A DNA stretch of 64,000 nt from Polytolypa hystricis UAMH7299 (lineage: Eukaryota > Ascomycota > Eurotiomycetes > Onygenales): positions 62,001 to 126,000 of the forward strand of contig PDNA01000086.1 in assembly GCA_002573605.1 (NCBI GenBank). Direction: 5' to 3'. The notes under the pieces are model-generated. The model made no database searches, was not told the DNA's origin, and saw only the letters and a list, made by a program, of their open reading frames with translations. This document shows positions 56,580 through 64,000 of this stretch, one piece after another. Both the position numbers and the translations under genes were made by a program. How positions within the stretch are numbered: position 1 is the first letter of the stretch; the number at the start of each line of letters is the position of its first letter.

Positions 56580-58482
56580 GGAAGGCGGACGAATCGAAGC
56601 CCAAAGACTGAAAAAGATTTCCAGATATATAAATAAGAAGATAAATAAAATTAGCGCAGAAATAATAACCTTGGGGATCATGAATTTCAATCTCCAATTC
56701 AACCTTTTAAAGTCTCTTGGAGTATTTAAAAGGGGGATGGATGGGCTGGCAGTCAGTTATAGTGGAAGGTGAGGGTGTATGTATTATTATGCCCCCCTCT
56801 CGAAGCAATGGTGCAACAAAGGCGGAAATTCACCATCAAAAGATATCCACCGGCGAAAATCGTCCCCCATTTGGGATAAGGGGTTCGGGTTTGTTATGAT
56901 ATATCCTTCTTCTTATCACCTGAGAAAAGAAATGGGTGGATGAGAGCGTAGTTCAATAGAAGATATTCAACACACCCGGGGCGGGGAAGAAGCGCCATTC
57001 AATCAACAAATGATCCAACTGGGTGCAGAAGAATGGGTAGAATTCAAGCAGTTTCCAAAACAAAAAAAGAGTAAAAATGCAATTGGAAAAAGGTAACAGA
57101 GAGCAGACTTTGAAGAATTGAGGGGGGTTTGAAGAGAGTAGAAGAAAGTAAAGAGGGGATGAGGAGGAGGAGGAGAGCGGGGTGCATCTGTCATACCTTG
57201 ATCCGTATCCTCCGTACGCAGACAAGAGGTGACCCTAACAGCCTATCTATTAATAATATCTAACTTATAACCAGCTAGCTTGCGACTGTAGAAAGACTTC
57301 AGAGAGGATTCTTGAGCTCTTTATTCTTCTCTTCCCCCGCATTTCAGCTCGGCAAGGGTGGCGAAACCCACCACGATCAGCCAGCCAGCCTCCACGGAGT
57401 CCCAGGTCAGCCCTAGGTATGTATTCTTGTAATGATTGGGCCCCACCACCCCTATTCCTGCATGGGGTTTTAGTGAAGTTCTTTTCTTTATTTTTATTTT
57501 TATTTTTCTTTATTTTGCCGCGCCGTTGGGGAGGGTTAGGTTAGGTTCAATACCCATGCAAACCTAGCCGACGCGATAGATCTTTTAAGTAAGTTTGGGT
57601 TGCTTGACAGGTTTCGAGAAACTTCGAAGAGGAGTAAATAATATGGAGTAATAATGATAATGGGGTACTTTATGTATGCATATGCGCCTTTTTTCTCGGT
57701 GGCGTAGGGTTCAGCTACAGGCTACTACTGGATAGATACCTAAGATACGTATGGACTCAATGGCTGGACTGGATGAACTCATTTGTGAGAGAGCAGATGA
57801 TGCTCAGTGGTACGGAGCACAGGGTCACTTGATCTCTCTCTCTCTCTCTCTCTCTCGTAGAAACCTTGTACCCAGTAATCTCCGCGGCCATGCGCGACAT
57901 GGTAGCTATTTAGTAGTGAGGGACATAGGTATATAGGTATATAGATACCTCAGCTGGACTGGCGCATGAAGGCAATTACGTACTTCCTTGCAGCGCTTAA
58001 TTTGAACACGCAAGAGACTCATCATTCACTATTCCAAGTGTGATTCTTGTTTCATTTTCAAGATTTGCTGTCTTACTTTGTGTTTGATGGTTCCTGGAAA
58101 TCTAAAAATCCAAAAAGTAAAAAATAATAATAATAAAAGAATAAAAAAGGCTTGAGTCAGGGATCAGCGGGTTGTGCTTGTGCTTGTCGAGAAGTCGAGA
58201 CGGCAATCTCATCTCATCTCCCCCCCAGTCAACTCGCTCGCTCTCTCTTCGTTCCATCCATCTCGTCTCGCTTGCCTCTCCCTCTCTTCGCGCTCTTTGA
58301 TCCACGCACACGGCACTGTCTCTGTCTATCTCTAACCCTCCAGCTTTCGTCTTTGATCGCCTCTCCTCGTGTCCTATATACTCTCACTCTCTACGCTTTT
58401 CGATCGCTACCCGACTGACTGACGGTGCCGGAGGGCTGGATGTGGCATCTCTAACCTCCACCAACCTGGCTTGCGTCGCAAC
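56580..58482. other. intergenic region between the acyltransferase and BEM1
   Basis: 1.9 kb without a supported gene. The last 250 nt before BEM1 are CT-rich (leader-like). A TTAGG-like pair near 57534-57545 and a CT microsatellite are the only repeats noted. Confidence 0.5.
57834..57856 (+). repeat. (CT)n microsatellite
   Basis: About eleven CT units in intergenic DNA. Confidence 0.95.
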
Positions 58483-60997
58483 ATGAAGGTTCGTGATGTC
58501 TGGCTTTGCTGTGCCCCGCCGCACTCTTGCTTTCTTTCTTTGATTCCTCCTAGGGCCCCCTTTATTACAACCAGCCATACTACTAATTTCAATTTATTTT
58601 TTATTTTTGTTTTCGCGCGTCATTGTGTTCTGTATATCCTCTTTTTTACCCACCTTGTCTCTTTTCGCCGGCCCCTCCTCCACCTATGCTAGCTTGCCGT
58701 ATTGGAAAACGGGCAGAGCAGAAAACAACAAAAACTTGAGAGGGTGAAACGAGACTAACAAATATTTACCTGCGCCGTCGTTGCCCGCTGGCTTTCTTTT
58801 TCTCTAGGCTATCAGACGATCTCTCAAAGGGGACAAAGAGTCCAAACCACAACACATCTCCATCACTCCCAAATCTGCAATTGCTATCCTCCCGCCGAAG
58901 AAGGTGAGTTTTTTTTTCTTCTTCTGTCTTGTTGCGCTTGACATGGGAAGAAACCATGACCCCACCCCTCCCACCACAAAACCTCGAAGAAGGGGAAACG
59001 GAGAGAGAAATGCAAACGACCCCTACCTTCGCGTCAACTTCCCTTTTCCCTTTCTCTTTCCAGCACTTACCGAAGGAGCCTCGTCGTTAACCTTTCGCCT
59101 TTTGTGTCATCTTTGGCTGCCATGGGTCAAAATAGGTTATCAAAGCTTTGTACGATTACACACCCCAAGCGGGAAACAACCAAGAGCTCGCGTTTAGCAA
59201 GGGCGATTTCTTCCATGTGATAAGCCGCGAGGACGATCCGGACTGGTACGAGGCCTGCAACCCGTTGATACCTAGCGCGCGCGGTCTGGTGCCCGTCTCC
59301 TTTTTCGAGGTCATTGGCAAGAACGAGCGGAATAGTGGCGGGTCGGCCGGCATCGCGGAAGAAGACTCGCACTACAACCACAACCACCAACAACAACAAC
59401 CCCACGACTCGGGCTTCTCCGACCGTAGCCCACCACGCCACGAGCGCCCAGAGTCCTCCACGAACACGACGAAACAGGGTGCCCGCGCAAGGATGTCTGC
59501 TATAGGGAAGAGCGTGGGCGCCATGGTCTATGGCATCGTGCAGTACGATTTCAACGCTGAGCGGCCCGACGAACTCGAAGCCAAGGCTGGCGAGGCCATC
59601 ATCGTCATCGCGCAGAGTAATCCCGAATGGTTTGTCGCGAAGCCTATTGGCCGTCTGGGTGGGCCGGGTCTTATACCTGTTTCGTTCATCGAGATTCGAG
59701 ATATGACGACCGGCCAGCCGGTGACGGATGCGTACGAGGCGGTCAAACGGGCGGGTGTGCCGCGTGTGGAGGAGTGGAAGAAGATGACGGCGGAATATAA
59801 GAATAGCTCGATCACGCTGGGTAAATTCGGAGACGGGGGCGGCGTCCAAGGTGCGACTGGTGATATGAACAGGATGACGCTAAATAATTCTAACGGCAAT
59901 GATTATGTGAGTGTGTACTTGGGTGTGTTTGTGTGATAAAAAGAAGGATGGTTACTGATCGGAGGGATTTCCTTTTTTGCGACAATGTATAGGCTCATCA
60001 ACGATCTCAAAGCAAGTCCGGCGGATACCCACAGCAGCCGCAACAGCAGCAATCGCAGAATTATGTTTCCGTCCTGGCGCCTGTACAGGCCTCGATCCCC
60101 CGCTACTGTTTCGACAACGACCAGTACTGGTATATCATCGAGGCGCAAATGGAAGACGGCCGATGGTGGGAATTATCAAGATACTATCACGACTTTTACG
60201 ACTTCCAAATCGCGCTGCTCTCGCAATTTGACGAAGAAGCTGGCAATCGGGGGAAACCGCGCACATTACCATTCATGCCTGGGCCCGTGACACATGTGAC
60301 GGACGCGATCTCGAACGGACGACGGCAGAACCTGGACGAATACATTAAGAAGCTATTAGGCATGGCACCGCATATTTCGCGCTGCCAGCTTGTGCGCCAG
60401 CTCTTTGCGCCTCGGCCAGGAGATTTTGAAATCGACCCCACAGTGACAGATTATAGACTATCGTCCGGCTCGCAGCAATCATCGGGCCATGACCCGTCAC
60501 GAACGGTCTCGCGCCAGTCATCTGGTGGGCAAATAAACACTCCAACAGGCGGCTACCAGTCCGGCTCCATGGGCGCGCCGTCCCAACGTCCCACGCAACA
60601 CCAACAACAGCGCTCGCACAGCTCCAACACACCCGTAAATGGCGGCAGCGGCGTCATGTCGCCCTCGCGCGTAGACATGCAAGCGCAAACGATGAACCGC
60701 CAAACCAGCTCTATTACGCAAGCGTCCGGCACCACCGTATCCAGCGGCCCGGCCGCCGGCGCGATAAAAATCAAGGTGTTCTTCCAGGACGACTTGATCG
60801 CGATCCGCGTACCCAGTGATATCTCGTTCCGCCAGCTCACAGAGAAACTAAAAGAGCGACTGAAGACAGACGACGAACTGATGATCCAATATAAAGACGA
60901 ACCGAGCAATTCGTTTGTGGAAATGTTCAGTGATAATGATTTGGACATTGCGCTGCAGCGGAATACGAAACTGGCGCTCTATGTTGGACTTGCGTGA
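58483..60997 (+). CDS. BEM1: Bem1-type polarity scaffold (SH3-SH3-PX-PB1)
   Basis: Four exons (58483-58488, 58808-58903, 59136-59906, 59993-60997) total 1878 nt, giving 625 residues. Exon 1 carries only ATG AAG; the joined start MKAIRRSLKGDKESKPQHIS is the conserved Bem1 N-terminus. Domains: SH3-1 at about 35-93 (VIKALYDYTPQ, DDPDWYEACNP, GLVPVSFFEVIG); SH3-2 at about 163-222 (YGIVQYDFNAERPDEL, GPGLIPVSFIEI); PX at about 317-436 (YIIEAQMEDGRWWELSRYYH, KPRTLPFMPGP); and PB1 at about 548-625 (IKIKVFFQDDLIAIRV, EMFSDNDLDIALQ). Gln- and Ser-rich linkers separate them. Bem1 holds the Cdc42 exchange factor, PAK kinase and MAPK scaffold together at sites of polarised growth and, in filamentous fungi, also interacts with the NADPH-oxidase system. 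Intron 1 is 319 nt, long for this window. Confidence 0.95.
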
Positions 60998-62787
60998 GGA
61001 GCTAGTATATATGACTTAAAAAAGAAAACTATGGACGAACAGGGGGAGATTTTCTCCCCCGCCTCCAACTCGAGGCTGTCGAGCCGCCCGGCTTGTTCGT
61101 TCCATTTGATTAAAATGTGCTTTGGCTAACGTTTTGCCCCTTCTCTTCTGATGTGTTCCTTCTTTTTTCACTTTTTTTTTCATGTTAACGACTGTTTCCG
61201 ATGCAATGTGTAAATCGGCGTACTAAGGGCAACCTATCCTACTGTCCCCTTCCCCTTCCCTTCCCCCCCTTTTTTTGCATCTGTCTACTCGCTCCCTTTC
61301 CCACACTTCATTTTCCTATGTTCGATGAATTTCTTTACCTTTTACTCCCCCCCACCATGACCAGAGCTCTTCCTGGGTGTGTCTCTCCGCCAAACGCCCC
61401 CTTTCTTTTCCTTGTTGCCATATACATATATATATATCTCGTCTCTCCTGGGTCCTACAACCTGGCCTGGGCACGCTACCTTGTTCGATTTTATTTTTCT
61501 CCTTCTATCCTCTGAAATATGGATGATGATATCGGGTACACTTTTTCTTATCTAACGCCATATTTGATATCTTAAGACAAATATCTCATGAGAGCTCCTC
61601 CTTTTCCCTTCCCCTCCTATCACTGTTTCCTTTCTGTTTCGTTTTCTCTCTTCTATATGTATCTGTTCTTTACTTCTCTGTCTTCTCCTTCTCCTATTTG
61701 CTCTTTATTATCATTAGCAAACTTCATTTTCCATCAAAGCTATGTGTTACTTTTTATTGCGTTTTTATGTTTTAACAAAAAGAATAGCATCATAATTTAG
61801 CCGTTTTTCTTCTTATTATCCCTTTTTTTTCTCTTTTCTTTTCTCTCTTTTCATGAGAAACTTCTACGATTATGGCGAGTGCCATGGCTTCCTCTCTGAA
61901 TGGGTACTTTTCGTTTAACAACAATGATAATGTTTTGAATCTTGTATGTTCTATCATCCCATTTCTTTTTTAGTCCTTTCTCCCACAAATATATCTAGAT
62001 AGCTGTATATTTCACCTAGTAAGTAGCCATAACAAGAAGACCCTGGAAGTACCTAATCTCCCCGTCCAAATATATACTCACGTGACCTTCGGCCCCTTCC
62101 GAGCGTGACAGCCGAGGAATGATCACGGGACCCCCGGCAGTGCATATCATCATTGTTTCTCATCCCGTTCCCCGCCGCCGCTCTCTTTCCGCTCTCCCTC
62201 TCCCTCTCTCTCTCGTTCGTTCCTGGTTTCTTTTAGAGCGCCACTGGGACTTTTTTATTGTTATTATTAATTGTCATCTTTTTCTTTTTCTTTGGTTTAC
62301 AGCGGTGGTATACCCCCTTATAGATCATACATTCCCATTCATTCTTGCTTGCTTTTTGCTTTTCTTTTTTTTGAACGCGTTTTAAACATACGGCTAGAAC
62401 GAGCGCACACACGCATTAGGGAGGAGGGTTTTCTTGAACCTTTTGTTATAAAAGTCTTTTGACGGGCGTAAACACTCGCACCGCACACACCGCACACACC
62501 GCACACAACTCTACGGTTTCCGCCACGATTTGTGCGAGATTCTCCGCTCTCCCCGCTCCCCCCGCAAAACGAACGCATCGGATACGGGACATATTATTCT
62601 GCGATTATAGCGGAACGGGAAAACGAACGGTCCCGCGCCTTCGGTTTTTGGATTTGCGGGAACAGATTGATTTCGTGTGGCGAGGAGGTGCTGGTTTCAA
62701 CAATAAGCTTGGAGAAAAAAACGAGAATAAAAGAGAAAAACAAGGTTGTCAGACCGGAAGAGGGGAGGGAGGGGAAATATTGTTATC

Positions 62788-62826
<39 letters not shown>

Positions 62827-62847
62827 GCCACGTCTAAAATAACAAAC
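60998..62847. other. intergenic region between BEM1 and AFG1
   Basis: 1.85 kb, T- and CT-rich, with no supported gene. The distal part is the AFG1 promoter and leader and includes a CA microsatellite just before the start. Confidence 0.5.
62793..62819 (+). repeat. (AC)n microsatellite in the AFG1 leader
   Basis: About thirteen AC units end roughly 30 nt before the AFG1 ATG, so length changes here would alter its leader or core promoter. Confidence 0.95.
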
Positions 62848-64000
62848 ATGCGGGCTACGTTACGCAACCGGCGCGCGGTCCTATCTGACCCGACGCGGTG
62901 TCTGGGAGTTACGACTTCGCGCTCGACGACGAGGAGGACGGCTTGTGGGGTATGTGTGTGTTTGAGGCGTGTGGGGGCAGGGGGGGATGTGCGCGCTTGG
63001 CAGGCACAGCAGCAGTGGCGGAGACAGCTAGCTCTGCCGGTGCCGCTGGCCGGGAAAGGTGGAGGGAGAAGTGGTGGTATAAGAGGTAGAGGGTATGCGA
63101 CGACGACGACGACAACGACGACAACGACGACAAGGAGTAGTGCGGCGATTACTACGCCTGTTAGCCCGGCGCCGGTGAAGGGGAGCGAGGAGTATGGGCC
63201 TATGCAGGAGTATGATGCGCGCGTGAGGGCGGGCAGGCTGAGGGATGATGCGCATCAGAGAAGTAAGGATATATATTCCAAGTGAGCCCTGCTTAACAAG
63301 AAAACTCATGCTAACGATTCTACGATATATGTTAGAAATCATCCAACACTTGCAAAACCTGCACGATGCGCTGAAGACATACACCCCGCCAAAAATCTCC
63401 CGTCCAACCGTCGACTCGTCCGCCACTACCTTCTCTTCCCCCGACTTCAAAGATAGCCCGGCTACTACTACTACTACAGCATCCTCTTTCCTCTCGTCTC
63501 TCTTCTCGCGCAAGCCGCGCAAAAAAGCCACACCCGCCACACAAATCCCGGCCAACCTGCCCAAGGGCCTATACATGTACGGCGACGTCGGATGCGGCAA
63601 AACCATGCTCATGGATTTATTCTTTGACACGCTACCTCCTCACTTGACGTCGCGCACGCGCATCCATTTCAACAACTTTATGCAGGATGTGCATAAGCGG
63701 CTGCACGTGCTGAAGATGCAGCATGGCGTGGAGTTTGATGCGATTCCGCTGGTTGCGGCGGATATTGCGGAGGCGGCGAGTGTGTTGTGCTTTGATGAGT
63801 TTCAGTGCACGGATGTCGCGGATGCGATGATCCTGAGGAGGTAATATTCCCCCCTTCGTTCGCTCTACTTTTCATGGCCTTCACCAGGATAGAGAAGAAA
63901 AAGAAAATACTAACTATAATAAAAGGTTGCTTGAATCCCTAATGTCCCACGGCGTCGTTCTCGTCACAACATCCAACCGACACCCCAGCGACCTGTACAA
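62848..64000 (+). CDS. AFG1: Afg1/LACE1-type mitochondrial AAA ATPase, 3' end outside window
   Basis: Three exons are visible (62848-63262, 63336-63840, 63926 to the window end), joined by introns of 73 and 85 nt; both restore the frame. The Arg-rich N-terminus (MRATLRNRRAVLSDPTRC) is a mitochondrial presequence, followed by RGRGYA and a run of eleven Thr. The conserved start of the fold is EYGPMQEYDARVRAGRLRDD. The Walker A motif is GDVGCGKTMLMD (Gly221-Lys227-Thr228), and the Walker B region is VLCFDEFQCTDVADAMIL. The third exon continues MSHGVVLVTTSNRHPSDLY, with the sensor Thr/Asn. Afg1 is an inner-membrane-associated ATPase involved in turnover of cytochrome oxidase subunits and protein quality control. 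A Thr/Ser/Lys-rich insert (about 160-205) separates the N-terminal helices from Walker A. Confidence 0.94.

Noticed and set aside
57534..57560. tRNA B-box-like GGTTCAATACC and a TTAGG pair (interstitial telomere or tRNA)
   Set aside because: The flanking bases do not form a T-stem, no A-box or acceptor stem is present, and two TTAGG units are too few for a telomere-type tract.
59127..59849. 240-codon minus-strand frame opposite BEM1
   Set aside because: It is antisense to the two SH3 domains, whose sense-strand match is unambiguous.

Overview
The window is nuclear DNA of a filamentous ascomycete, most likely a eurotiomycete and possibly of the Onygenales. The inference rests on many short GT-AG introns (54-126 nt, several with CTAAC-type branch points), fungal-specific families (Msb2 signalling mucin, Bem1 scaffold, Pth11-type seven-helix protein, isopenicillin-N-acyltransferase relative, PHP-type histidinol-phosphatase) and very long pyrimidine-rich intergenic stretches. 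No rRNA, tRNA, CRISPR or intact transposon was recognised. Gene models were built by hand from splice sites; unless noted, exon sums divide by three and introns restore conserved family motifs.

Left end (1-5.4 kb): a minus-strand AIM9-like phosphotransferase pseudogene with two Trp codons turned to stops, a plus-strand HNH-nuclease-family pseudogene with stops and a frameshift, then an intact seven-exon MFS permease. 6.9-18.8 kb: an unrecognised membrane protein, the divergent mitochondrial pair MTP18/ATP19, an isopenicillin-N-acyltransferase relative with a mitochondrial-presequence-like extension, mitochondrial holo-ACP synthase and histidinol-phosphatase. 18.8-35.5 kb: mostly non-coding, broken only by the six-exon FKBP12 gene.

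35.5-49.9 kb: MSB2, a metallophosphoesterase lacking its 5' part, a large Ser-rich probable mitochondrial protein, and the divergent pair VPS36 (ESCRT-II) / THP3 (SAC3/GANP family). 52.7-56.6 kb: a divergent pair of a Pth11-like seven-helix protein and a BAHD-like acyltransferase. 58.5-64 kb: BEM1 and the 5' half of AFG1, which runs off the window.

Themes: several genes serve mitochondria (MTP18, ATP19, PPT2, AFG1, probably the 865-residue protein and perhaps the acyltransferase relative). MSB2 and BEM1 both feed Cdc42/MAPK polarity signalling but lie 20 kb apart, so no cluster is claimed. I found no convincing new multi-gene system. The points most worth a second look are the decayed left end, the N-terminally extended acyltransferase relative, the headless phosphoesterase, the alternating-hydrophobic modules of the Msb2 mucin domain, and the dyad-rich gene-free tracts.
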